From Lucinisca nassula (taxonomy: Eukaryota; Mollusca; Bivalvia; Lucinida; Lucinidae), in contig OY757020.1 in the NCBI GenBank assembly GCA_963580285.1, positions 100,009,497-100,073,496 of the forward strand: a DNA stretch of 64,000 nucleotides, written 5' to 3'. The position numbers and the translations under genes were made by a program. Of this stretch, positions 22,053 to 32,745 are shown piece after piece (within the stretch, counting starts at the first letter, position 1; the number at the start of each line of letters is the position of its first letter). The notes under the pieces were generated by a model that saw only the letters and a list, made by a program, of their open reading frames with translations, had not been told where the DNA came from and made no database searches.

Positions 22053-24021
22053 GGTAGGTATAATATGCGAAATCAAGTTGATTTCGCGAAATCAGCCCGA
22101 TATAGCGAAATCAACTTATAAAATCAACATTTTTATAAACAGGCAAAAATTGTTATTTCATATTATCTAGAATGTTATTATACATTTATGAGCCCAGTTT
22201 CATGAGAAAATTTGAATATTTAGTATGTATTTGATAGGAAATTCTATTCTGCCACTTGATTTTGCTGGCAATCACATGTGCGAAATCAACTCATTTTAGC
22301 AGAATCAATGTATAAAATAAATATTCCCCAAAACTGAATAAAACAAATTTGTGCCTATTATTAATAATGTTGTTAAACATTTATGAAGCGAGTTTCATGA
22401 TGAAATTCAATGTTTAGTATGTTTTTGAGAGGATAATCTATTCTGCCAGTTGATTTCGCTGAAAATCATATGTGCGAAATCAACTAGAAATGTGTCAACA
22501 CGACACAGATGCCCCCGCCCAGGGGCTACCTCACCTCCCAAAAAATCATGTTGCAACAACAGCTGTCACAGCATAACTCACCCGGAAAAGTGTCCCTGAG
22601 GTCATTGGCATAGGTAGGGATATTGCTGATTCAGCCTTTGAAAAAATAACTGTGATCATACTAAATATCAACCCTCGCCATCAAATGGTTTGGAAAATAT
22701 GAGCTCTTAAAACTTTACTACTAAAAATTACTAAAACTTTCTAAGTTTGCGACCTTGACCTTGAGGTCCTGGGGCAAGGGCGGGGTAATGACTGAATGAA
22801 ACTTTAGACCTGTATCTATCATCATTCCAAATATGAAGCAAATCCATTATATGGTTTAAAAAATATGACCTCTAATAATCTTGAACATCCAAAGTCTCCA
22901 AGTCTATGACCTTGACCTTGACATCAGGGGTGGTGGTATGGCTGAATAAAACTTTTGACCTGTAACTATCACCATACCACATATGAAGCAAATCCATTAT
23001 ATGGTTTGGAAAATATAAGCTCTTAACATGATTTAAATTTAAAAAAATATTTCTGTGACCTTGACCTTCAGGTCACTTGCATCGGTGGGGTATTGCTGTA
23101 TGTCACGTTGGACCGGTACCTATTATCATATCAAACATAAGTGGCAGAATAGATTTTCCTCTCAAAAACATACTTAATGTTCAAATTCCATCATAAAACA
23201 TGGCTCACAAATGATTAACAAACTTTTTAATAATATGCATAAATATGTTTTAGTCAGGTTTGGGATAAGGTTATTTTATACACCGATTTCGCTAAAATGA
23301 GTTGATTTCGCATATGCGATTGTCAGCGAAATCAAGTGGCAGAATACATTTTCCTCTCAAAAACATACTAAATGTTCAAATTTAATCATGAAACTTGTCT
23401 CACAAATGATTACGTAACAACATTTTTAATAATATGCATTAATGTATTTTATTCAGTTTTGGGAAATATTTATTTTGTACACTGATTTCGCTAAAATGAT
23501 TTGATTTCACACATGTGATTGCCAGCGAAATCAAGTGGCAAAATAGATTTTCCTCTCAAAACTACACTCATTTTCATCATGAAACTTGGCTCATAAATGA
23601 TTAACAACATTCTTAATAATATGCATCAATATGTTTTATTCAGTTTTGGGAAAAAGGTATTTTATACATTGATTTCGCTAAAATGAGTTGATTTCGCACA
23701 TGCGATTGTCAGCAAAACCAAGTGGCAGAATAGAATTTCCTATCAAATACATACTTAATATTGAAATTCTATTGAAATGTTGTCATGAAACTTGTCTCAT
23801 TAATGTATAATAACATTCTAGATAATATGGAATAATAATGTTTTGCCTGTTTTTAAAAATGTTGATTTTAAAAGTTGATTTCGCTAAATCGGGCTGATTT
23901 TGCGAAATCAAGTTGATAATAATGTTTTGCCTGTTTTTTAAAAATGTTGATTTTAAAAGTTGATTTCGCTAAATCGGGCTGATTTTGCGAAATCAAGTTG
24001 ATTTCGTATATTATACCTACC
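22053..24021. mobile_element. 1.97-kb foldback element inserted in the L-E ORF
   Basis: Ends GGTAGGTATAATATGCGAAA and its inverse. The arms are built of ~195-bp repeats (TGATTTCGCTAAAATGAGTT, AAGTGGCAGAATAGATTTTC, CTCAAAAACATACTTAATGT), inverted on the left arm (~22060-22490) relative to the right arm (~23131-24021). Flanks are GGCTTGCGAAG (22042-22052) and GGCTTGTGAAG (24022-24032): an 11-bp duplication with one mismatch. Removing the element restores the L-E reading frame. No transposase. A Helitron-like fragment sits between the arms. Confidence 0.8.
22489..23130 (+). mobile_element. Helitron-like element fragment between foldback arms
   Basis: AGAAATGTGTCAACACGACA and CAGATGCCCCC match the 5' end of the element at 55922, followed by 2-3 units with GACCTTGACCTT, AAATCCATTATATGGTTT and CTGAATGAAACTTT. 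The 3' hairpin is missing; the right foldback arm starts directly after it. Confidence 0.65.
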
Positions 24022-25334
24022 GGCTTGTGAAGTTTTTAAAATTGTAAACGGAATGTCACCCAACTTCATTAGGGATCTTATTAGCTTAAAATCACCAAAC
24101 TATAATTTCAGGAGCGACAAGACAGCAGATATCCCTAGAGTAAACACTACAAGGTATGGACTGAGGTCTTTCAGGTCCGAGGCGCCACGCATCTGGAATT
24201 ACCTTCTAATGAACTGAGGCTAGCAGGGTCCTAACCTCGGTTCTGCAGAATGCTCCTGGAACAGCCTCGGATGTGGATGCCCCCTATGTTCTGGTTAATG
24301 TTCATATGTTCATCTTTGTTGAGTTTGTTAAAAATATTTTTTCCAATTTACAGATGCATCATGTTTAGTATAGTGGCTGCTGCGGCTATTTCCTTATCAT
24401 CTTTTCGCTTTCGTACATGGCGCTCTTAAAAAGTGCCTTAATCTTTTTCGTATAAGGTTATGGCTACTGCAGACTCGTACATCAGTACTTCACTTCAGTT
24501 ACAGTCCCATGGTTGTAAGTATATTGCAGGCTTTGTGCCTAGACTTTATTTAGGGCAAGAGACCAACATGACCCTCTGGAGGAGGGGTCATCTCTCATAG
24601 CGATGCTGGTTTGATATGGCCCCTCCATCAGTGCTTCATGTACTGCCTACACTGCTAATATGGCTTAAGCTCTTCCTGGTTTTTCGTCTTGAGCACTTGT
24701 GCTTACGAGCTCTTATAATCATGGACTGTACATATTAAATGGCCACACTAAAATAAATCAGCCATATTTTGACACTTTTGTCATCTCTTATAGTTTAAAT
24801 ATTCTCATATTTTTTAACCTAAATTTTTATCTTCTCCTTTTCTCATAAAATAGCCACTATTTCTCTTTTATACTCCTAAGTAAGCTCAGACTTTTTTTAC
24901 TTTTTTAATTAGGCTCAGGCTACCATGAGATTAGACATTATATACCCCCAGTTTTCTTTAAAATAGTATAGTCTATGACTATTTAACTTTGATATGTACT
25001 TATTTTAAATCATCTTTTAACTTATGTAATTTATGTGTAATTTATGTTTAACCTCTTAACCGCATGCACTGTGATAGGTTTGTTGTATTTGTTGTTTTAC
25101 AACTGTTTGTCGAAGTAAAAGCCCTACTGGGCTTATGTTGTATGTTGCTCATATTCGACAGAAAATAAATATTCTATGTCTATGTCTATGTCTAAAACTT
25201 CCCTATTTATTGCAAGTTGGTATCGACCACCTAACGACAAAGTCGAAAACTTCCAGTTATTTAAAGATTAGCTTGATCGCATTAAGTCTCAGAATAAGGG
25301 TAAAAAACTTCCCACAGTACATGTCCTAGGTGAC

Positions 25335-25336
<2 letters not shown>

Positions 25337-25381
<45 letters not shown>

Positions 25382-25592
25382 TTGGTTTCGGTTTTACGAT
25401 CATTTCACTCATATCAAGCCGATCGTTAATCAGAGGTGGGCGAAAACCGGAGTACCCGGAGAAAAACCACCTGACCTTCCGTTGCAGAACTTGGCGTCTC
25501 ACATGTGACCCGAGCGAGGCTCGAACCACAGCGGTGAGAGACCTAATGATCAAGAGTAAGCGCTTTTAACCACTAGGCCACGCAGGTCCGTT
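25337..25592 (-). mobile_element. SINE-4, tRNA-derived, with 11-bp target duplication
   Basis: On the minus strand: head GCGTGGCCTAGTGGTTAAAA (box A-like), GTGGTTCGAGCC (box B), body with CCGGGTACTCCGGTTTTCGC, tail (AAT)n. Flanked by CTAGGTGACTT at 25326-25336 and 25593-25603. Inserted in the endonuclease region of L-B in opposite orientation. A diverged plus-strand relative lies at 57965-58140. Confidence 0.9.
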
Positions 25593-27817
25593 CTAGGTGA
25601 CTTCAACTTCAGAGAGATTGTTTGGCCAGACAGGCTCAGCAAACAAGGCACGATGCCGAGTCCGTCAGAAGGACAAATGTTGGTTGACATCATGAATGAT
25701 CATGGCTTGGAACAGGTTTTTGACTTCCCTACTCGAGATAGGAAAACTTTTATAGGATTTGATTTTTATACAACTTTGCCAGGACAGTTTGGGGATATTC
25801 AATCCCCGGACAAACTTAGTGATCATGATATTGTCTCTGGATTTTTTAAAATCTTCATACCACCTATAAAGAAACCTCTCAGAAAGGTGTACTTATATCA
25901 AAAGGGTGACTATGAAATTATGAGGAAGGATGCCATAAAATTTACAAGAGAGAAATACTTTAATGGTCATTCAGACGTTCGGTCTGTCCAGGAGAACTTT
26001 GATTCGATAAAGTCTTTCATTCAAGCTTCGTCCGAAAATCATATCCCCTCCAGAACCAGAAGGTCTGTATCTTCAATTCCTTGGATCACACCAGAAATAA
26101 GAAGAAAATTTCGGAGAAGAAACATGATTCATGCTGAGGCAAAAAAGTTAGGAAGTGGTAAACTCAGAGCAAAATTTGAAAACTGGAGACGAGAAATTAA
26201 AAATGACACCAAAAAATCTGCATGATCTGTATGTAAATAACTTGGTAGAGAAGGAAGATATGCAAGGTATCCCACCCCTTAATAAAAGAGGAGGAAACGG
26301 GGTCGCTGAATCGGACTCTGAAAGGGCAGAGGAATTGTTGGTCAATTCAATGATGCATTTAATAAAACTGAGTTCAACGAGGTTGCATTGACTGGAAGAT
26401 CGACCCCTTTCATTGAAAATGTCAAGTTACTCAAAGGCTTGAACCCGTCTAAAGCTTTAGGGCCTGGTGAGCTTCATCGTAGAGTCCTGAAAGAACCAGC
26501 AAACGAGTTCGGTCCCGTTTTTGCTCATCTTTTCCAACAACCTTTCGGTACGGGTGAAATTCCCAAAGAATGGCTCCTGGCGAACATCTGTCCACTTTTT
26601 AAAAAAAGGAGACAGGTCTCTTGCTCGTAATTATCGCCCGGTGTCACTGACCTTTGTACTATGTAAATTGCTTGAACACTTAGTCTACTCAAACATCATG
26701 GTCCACTTGGATGAACATAAACTCTTGTCAGACAGACAACATGCATTTAGGAAAAGGCATAGTTGCGAAACTCAGTTGAGCAGGGCTAATGATGATTGGG
26801 CAAAAATCTTGGACAAAGGGGGCAGGTGGACACATTTATTCTGGACTTCGAGAAGGCTTTTGACACCCCTCCTCATGAACAACTTAAATCCAATTTATTT
26901 GATTATGGAATTGGAGGAAAGACTCTCAAATGAATAGATTCCTTCCTTTGTTACAGAAAACAGCGTGTTGTTGTTAATGGTGAATCTTCAGTATGGGCGC
27001 CAGTTTTATCTGTGGTCCCCCAGTGGACTGTTCTTGGCCCGCTGCTATTCTCCTTGTACATTAATAATATTTCCACTGACAATGACTCGGAAATAAGACT
27101 GTTCGCAGACGACTGTGTTTGCTATCGGGAAATCAGAGGTACTGAGGACTCAATGAAACTTCAGAAGGATATAGATAGCTTAGGATGTTGGGCACGAAAA
27201 TGGAGCACGAGATTTCAACCCGTTAAATGCAATATTATGCAGATAACTAGGAAAAGAATAAATAAGATTGAGGCTTCTTACACCTTAGAGAGAATGGTCC
27301 TCGAAAATGTGAATTCCATTAAATACCTTGGTGTGACAATCACTCACGATTTGAGATGTAATACACACATTAGCAACATGTGTACAAAGGCGAATAGAAC
27401 ACTTGGTTTTCTTTGGCGAAATCTTCATGAGTGTCCTCAGGATGTGAAAGAGACGGCATATAGGGGACTTGTTCGCCCAATCTTGGAATATGGTAGTTGC
27501 ATCAGGGTCCCAAGCGGAGTGGTCCTTAATGAAGAAATTGAAAAAAAAAAGTTCAGAATAGAGCTGCTAGATTTGTAACAGGAAATTACTGCTTTGAAAC
27601 CGGGAGCATGACTGGAATTCTAGGAAAATTAAGATGGGAGTCTCTCAAGAAATGGAGAAGAGACAGTAGGCTCATACTCTTATACAAAGGTCTAAAGGGT
27701 ACTGCCAGCATTCCAACAGATGACCTTGTTCCCTCAGCTAGGCACTGTAGAAAGCACTATTCAATGACGTTTCAGACACTTACTGCAAGAACTGACATTA
27801 ATGATGAATCGTTGTTT

Positions 27818-27840
27818 CCCCCCCCCCCCCCCCCCCCCCC
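27818..27840 (+). repeat. C23 homopolymer inside L-B
   Basis: Other L-B copies have a CCCC stretch here (TTCTTCCCCGAACC). This copy has 23 C, so it is slippage expansion or an assembly artefact within former coding sequence. Confidence 0.8.
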
Positions 27841-27919
27841 GAACCATTAGAGGTTGGAATGCCCTTCCCGATTCGTTCATTTCGACGGCTGAAGGTGCTG
27901 AGGATTGTGTAGCTAAGTA

Positions 27920-28318
27920 TAAGTAAAACAAAGATCCGGAATCGATACAATTAACTTACTCCACCCATCAAAGACACCAAAGGGAAAGAAACACAAACAT
28001 GAAGCGACCAGCTGACCATAATGGAAACCTAAACAAAGGAAGGCCATACGGACAGTTACTTTCCCACAAAATGGCCGAATGGCCATCCAAAATAAAAAAA
28101 AAACACAACAAGTGATACACACAGTAAGTAACAAATAACAACATAAATAAACCGCCACAGAAGAACCGCCTTGGAACGGTCAGTGGAAGGAATTCCACTG
28201 GGGGCGGGGGGGGGGACTTAAATCGATTTTACATGGCCATAATCCTCGCCCTTACCTCTGTCGCGGTATACACTGATTTTGTTTAGTCCGCACGAAGGCT
28301 TCCTAACTCCTCAGTGTA
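27920..28318 (-). mobile_element. Repeat E copy inside the L-B 3' end
   Basis: GTAAAACAAAGATCCGGAAT through GGAACGGTCAGTGGAAGG and AAATCGATTTTACATGGCC to TCAGTG. L-B sequence GTAGCTAAGT precedes and TTTAACTCTTTGGTTAGAGC follows. It ends ~100 bp short of the copies at 30333 and 60471 at the side I take as 5'. Confidence 0.75.
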
Positions 28319-28550
28319 AGTTTAACTCTTTGGTTAGAGCTAGGGACTAACTTTTACATTGAAATAATGCCTTGAGAAGGAAAGAATGATATTTTGCTTT
28401 TATTACTGAAATTCATTTATCCTGGATCCGTTTTTGATTTACAAAAATCTCTTCCTGAATGACTCGTGTCAATGGCATAGGATACCGTTTTTCATGAAAG
28501 CTTACTTACAACTATCCAAGTATAGCTATCACATACGGACAGAGCTTAGA

Positions 28551-28632
28551 TCTGTCTGTCGGTCGGTCCGTCCGTCCGTCCGGCCGGCCGTACGTACGTG
28601 CGTCCGTCCATCCATCCAGCCATCTATCTATC
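28551..28632 (+). repeat. Compound microsatellite (GTCT/GTCC/GTAC/ATCC/ATCT)n
   Basis: Tetranucleotide runs merge into each other: GTCTGTCGGTCGGTCC, CCGTCCGTCC, CCGGCCGGCC, GTACGTACGTGC, CCATCCATCC, CTATCTATC. Confidence 0.85.
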
Positions 28633-28696
28633 GAAGAGCAGTTAAAAAATGTTCAGCGATCTGTCTAATCGTGCACGAAAACACGCCTTTATAAAA

Positions 28697-28815
28697 CTGA
28701 CCCCCATAAACCCCACTTTTAAATGTAAAACTGGGGTTTGCAGGGGTATATATTATTTTCTTATTTCTTCTCAAAAACAAAGATTGTGGGTACTCGTTAG
28801 TACCGCCTCATCTTA
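28697..28815 (+). repeat. Repeat A, 5' half
   Basis: CCCCATAAACCCCACTTTTA, a stem with AAAACTGGGGTTTG, GGGGTATATATTATTTTC, then ACAAAGATTGTGGGTACTCG up to TACCGCCTC, where the second hairpin arm would start but is missing. Confidence 0.7.
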
Positions 28816-29043
28816 AGATTTTCCTTTTTTCAGCAAATTAGTAAAATTTACAATGTATTTTAATAGGCATGTTTTCGTAATGGAGTGGACTGACAGACGG
28901 GCGTCGAGTCAACTTTGGTTCGACGTCATGCCGTCGACACCCACTCCAACTCCCTTCAATGTCACGTGACCGTTGAGATGAGAGAGAGGTTTGACTGATC
29001 CCTGTATTCAAAATGGAATCTTCCTCCTTATGTATAGCAGGAG

Positions 29044-29216
29044 TCCATTTCAAGATTTAGGGGTTTCAGGATGTGTTTTCAAAATTTGTTTGGAAATCGG
29101 CTTGGCTTTGTGCAAACAGTGTAGGCCCTGGTTAGACGCCGTGTTCTGCGGCGTCTGATCTTGGTCTGCACTGTTTGCCAGGGTACCAGTTTGGGGGTTT
29201 CTGGTACCAAATGGAT
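29044..29216 (-). repeat. Repeat H, hairpin element
   Basis: In reverse: GGTACCAGAAACCCCCAAAC, TGGTACCCTGGCAAACAGTG, a stem of GATCAGACGCCGC / GCGGCGTCTGATC type (29120-29175), and TTTTGAAAACACATCCTGAA. Same order as 2697 and 54690. Confidence 0.7.
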
Positions 29217-29582
29217 TAATGTAAGGGCTGGGCAGGTTGAACAAATTTACAAATCTAGCATATTTACTGTAAAATCTTGCACTTGCGAAGGAGTGTTTCA
29301 TTCTCATGCTCTGAAATGGTGTTCTACGTTTGTTTTAAATTTAATCTTCCAATCCAACTGAGTCTTGGTGGGTCAGAGCACTTATTAAGCAACGCCGTAT
29401 TATAGCCAACGCAAAGTGCTGGCGTTTCATCGACGTTGTGCATCGCTTTGATGTTGGTTTTATGTAGAAACGACGTTGTTGACAAGCTACATGTCGGTTG
29501 ACTTGGAGTTATTTACATTTACCTACACTCGCTAATTGTTGGTATGCTAAGAGAGAGAGCAATATGTAGGCCATGGCACACT

Positions 29583-29584
<2 letters not shown>

Positions 29585-29661
<77 letters not shown>
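29585..29661 (+). repeat. (GA)n microsatellite, ~38 copies
   Basis: Uninterrupted GA dinucleotides for ~77 bp. The arginine-glutamate open frame through it is read-through of the repeat. Confidence 0.95.
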
Positions 29662-29664
<3 letters not shown>

Positions 29665-30332
29665 CCTGTTGGGTCGTGTGTACAATATATCTTTAAGAGC
29701 AGTTAAAATAACACTTGGGATTGGCGAAATTTCACACCTGGCAGCATATCGGTGTTTCTTCCATTACATCTTACATTAGAATTCGCCAAAAGTTTAAAAG
29801 AATTCCACTGTTTTACGCTGTAATTAACACTTTATCTGTCCCACTGCCTTGAAGCAATACAACAGTTGACGGCCAGGGCTTTTACCGTTCTATTTTTAGA
29901 ACCGGAAGTACGTCATGAAAAAAGCTCCTATAGAATGTTCCGAAAGACGTCACGTGACATCGTTGTTTTTCTTTCATTACGTTCTTATACTATTTCGTTT
30001 AACCCTCAAATGCCACTATTTAAGCAAACAGTGAAGTTCCTGTGCAACCTGCTGATCTGGGTATTATCCAGCACACGATTCCTGTCAGCTCTTGTTGCAT
30101 CCATAAAAATAGCGCAACGTTTCAAGTTCTATTAATAAAACTTAATATCGGTTTTCCCAAATCAAGGATGGTCACGTGGACAACTGCACTAATTCCGTTT
30201 GGCCATTTAGTAAATTTGGGTCGATCGTAAACCGATCGACCCAAAAACGAAAGAAAGAAAGATAAACGTGTCTGCCAATTTCTTCATGGTCAAACCATAA
30301 ATTTCTAAATTAGCTCAGTACATATCTAGAAA
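29662..30332. other. No gene recognised
   Basis: An 89-codon plus-strand frame at 29866 has no motif I know. A short GTTTACGATCG inverted word occurs around 30225 (GGTCGATCGTAAACCGATCGACC). Confidence 0.5.
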
Positions 30333-30790
30333 AGTAGAAGTAAAACAAAGATCAGGAATTGATACAATTAACTTACTCCACCCATAAAAGACACCAAAGG
30401 GAAAGAAATACAAACATTAAGCGACCAGACCATAATGGAAACCTAAACAAAGGAAGGCCATAAGGACAGTTACTTTCCCACAAAATGGCCATATGGCCAT
30501 CCAAAACCAAAAGACACAAGTCATACACACAGTAAGTAACAAACAACAGCATAAATAAATCGCCACAGAAGAGCCGCCTTGGAACGGTCAGTGGAAGATT
30601 TCCACTTGGGGGCTTAAATCGATTTTACGTGGCCACAATCCTCGCCCTTACTTCCGTCGCGATTTAGACAAATAATTTGTTTAGTCCGCATGAAGGCCTC
30701 CTAACTCATCAGTGCAACATCTCCGTGAACACAAAAATCAAAGAACCACAGAGGTGAGACAACGGTGAGGACTCGACAGCAAGAAACCAC
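30333..30790 (-). mobile_element. Repeat E, long copy
   Basis: AGTAGAAGTAAAACAAAGAT through the CATGAAGGCCTCCTAACTC block and on to CAACGGTGAGGACTC. Shares its 30333 end exactly with the copies at 36703 and 60471. Non-coding as far as I can see. Confidence 0.75.
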
Positions 30791-30978
30791 TGAAATGCTG
30801 GAGCAAAAGAAAACCAACAGTTAGACTCCGATGAGCCCGACCAGAGACAGAGCATCAGGCACCAACCAACATTATCTCTCTAATTTTCAATAAGCCTTTA
30901 CGTTGGAGCCGTCGTAGAATCTGAGGCCTGACCCACCGGCGTGCAATTAAAGAGGGAAGCAAAGTTGCCAACCGTGAA

Positions 30979-31140
30979 GCCTCCGTGATGTAGTGGTTAC
31001 GCTACTCGCCTTGTAAACCAGGGTCGCATGATCGATCCCGGGCTTCTCCAGACTTTCGGATGAGTCTTTAAATCGAAGTCCCGTCTCCGTATGACCTTAG
31101 CTGTTGGTGGGACGTAAAACTCGAACACTCACTCACTCAG
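30979..31140 (+). mobile_element. SINE-1, tRNA-derived
   Basis: Head GCCTCCGTGATGTAGTGGTT with a box A-like TAGTGG and a diverged box B (GATCGATCCCGG), then CTTTCGGATGAGTCTTTAAA, GTCCCGTCTCCGTATGACCT and GGGACGTAAAACTCGAAC, ending in (ACTC)n. Fragments are at 10605, 10783, 10937 and 12675. Confidence 0.8.
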
Positions 31141-32235
31141 TACATATCTACTAATAATCTTACAGAGAAGTTCTCCTAGCGGGCACATGATGTCTTAGCA
31201 ACGTCGCATCAACGTCGCATTGATACGACGATGCACATACGTTGTGCAGCCGCTTGGAACTATGTTCCTTCGGGCGTTGGGGCATAAAGAGGAGAATAAC
31301 TTGACAAAAAAATGATCATTTTTTAACCATTTGATTTAGACATTATAGCCCTGATCAGACGCCGCGTTTACCCAAGGCGAATTAAAATACGTTTATTCCA
31401 ACCTGTACGGGGTCCTGAAACATTTACCCATCAATGCCAACTAATTGTTTCAATACTGGGACATTCTGAAACTGTTAAGATAGATAAGAGGCCACAGAAG
31501 GTTGCGTCTGATCGGTGTCTTCACTATTTGCTAAAGTACGGAACACATCTTACAATTAGAGCTCTCGAAAGTAGGCAAATTGTAGGTCAGTAAAGGGTTA
31601 TTTAGTTGGTCACTGATAAGCTAACCCTTTTAACCCTGTAGACCTGTGCAGACGCCGAGGTAGAAATACACTGTATCTATGCAAACCTTGTAGATCCTGA
31701 TAAGACGGCACGTAGCTAGAACGTCTCGTCAGAATCTACATGTACACTGTTTGTCATCATGTCAGTGAACTAATCAGAAATCCCTTTCTATAAGAATATA
31801 TTTAAAGCGAGAAGAGTCCTGTTTAGAAACTCGGGGATGAAAGAGTAAAACATAAATATCATTGGAAAGCGCGTAGGAAAATAGTCCCAGAGTACTGTTT
31901 TCTTTTCAGAATTCGTCTTTCTGTGCCAATTTATATTCAATCCGTATAATGTCCCGAAAACTGAAATATTTTGAAAGACCTTCCATGCCTGCAAAATTAA
32001 TTTTCAAGAGTTCAGTTGGACTAATTTATGCAGGGAACGAACAGCGGAAGTGGAGTAACGCGGTCCAGTACCGGAAGTAGAAATGTAATGACATAGAAAC
32101 TTGATTTTGAAAATCAACTTTCAAAAATCATATGTTTTGTGTAAAAAAAATCGGACTTTTTCATATAAAAATTCAATCTCTTCTGTTCTTGTGCTCGCAC
32201 AGGGGATGGTCATCACACACACACACAACGAAACA
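31141..32235. other. No gene recognised; scattered hairpin-MITE remnants
   Basis: An AACGTCGCAT direct repeat (31200-31220), a repeat G/H-like hairpin region around 31640-31760 (GTAGATCCTGATAAGACGGC...CGTCTCGTCAGAATCTAC) and a (CA)n run at 32211-32227. No coding signal. Confidence 0.5.
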
Positions 32236-32531
32236 ATATCGTAGGTATCAATAGTGATGCCCTGAAGAACTCCTTCTTTCCTAGAACTAATCCTCAACGG
32301 AATAGTCTTCCCTTCTCTTCGGTGAGCACCAAGTCCGCAGAAGAGTTCAAAGCCCGTTCAGTGTAAGATTGAGACTCAGAGGTATGCGTTTTAAGATACC
32401 GCTGTTATGCAGATTGTAAATAGTTTTAAGGACGCATCCAGTGCCTTTTCTTCTTTTTTTTTCAGCTAAATTCTACATTTAGCCACCCAACGAACCGAGG
32501 TAATGGCCAAATATGACCGACTCAGTATAAG

Positions 32532-32534
<3 letters not shown>
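32236..32534 (+). mobile_element. L-A non-LTR retrotransposon, extreme 3' end
   Basis: CGTAGGTATCAATAGTGATG through AGTTCAAAGCCCG and the 3' UTR (AGACTCAGAGGTATGCG, GGTAATGGCCAAATATGACC), ending CTCAGTATAAGAAGATAG. The (GATA)n array starts at the exact 3' end. Confidence 0.85.
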
Positions 32535-32628
<94 letters not shown>

Positions 32629-32637
32629 GGATGGATG

Positions 32638-32732
<95 letters not shown>
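32535..32732 (+). repeat. (GATA)n microsatellite with a GGAT patch
   Basis: ~49 tetranucleotides, interrupted by three GGAT units near 32627-32638. It begins where L-A ends, so it grew from the retrotransposon's own terminal GATA. Confidence 0.95.
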
Positions 32733-32734
<2 letters not shown>

Positions 32735-32745
32735 ACAAGAACAAA

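Larger units (their letters stand above)
21845..25193 (+). mobile_element. L-E non-LTR retrotransposon 3' part, split by a foldback element
   Basis: C-terminal RT-ORF sequence (TNKLERIQERALRFINDDYS, LLTSTNTQPLHVRRLKQMAC) stops at 22052 and resumes in frame at 24033 (FKIVNGMSPNFIRDL, RYGLRSFRSEAPRIWNYL), with stop near 24215. A ~960-bp 3' UTR ends in AATAAATATTCTATG followed by tandem TCTATG at ~25193. ATTCTATG-type ends are what I recall for CR1-group elements. Truncated 5', so no catalytic motif remains. Compare the similar C-terminus of L-C. Confidence 0.8.
25194..28365 (+). mobile_element. L-B non-LTR retrotransposon, endonuclease and reverse transcriptase, degenerate
   Basis: The longest L-B copy. 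Endonuclease: IASWYRPPND (~25210), then LGDFNF resuming after a SINE at 25603, and the catalytic LSDHDIV at ~25815. A linker (PWITPEIRRKFRRRNMIHAE) leads to the RT: GPGELHRRVLKE (~26460), YRPVSL (~26635), motif A LDFEKAFDTPPHEQLK (~26843) and the FADD box at ~27103. C-terminal KYLGVTITHDLRCNTHIS and TLGFLWRNLHECPQDVKE follow. Several frameshifts, a stop at ~26935 and PQG changed to PQW (~27020) make it inactive. A C-run expansion (27818) and repeat E (27920) interrupt the 3' end, which resumes at 28319 with TTGGTTAGAGCTAGGGACTA. Confidence 0.85.

Noticed and set aside
29866..30135. 89-codon hydrophobic frame
   Set aside because: No motif and no repeat match; frame length is not unusual for the base composition. 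A host exon cannot be fully excluded.
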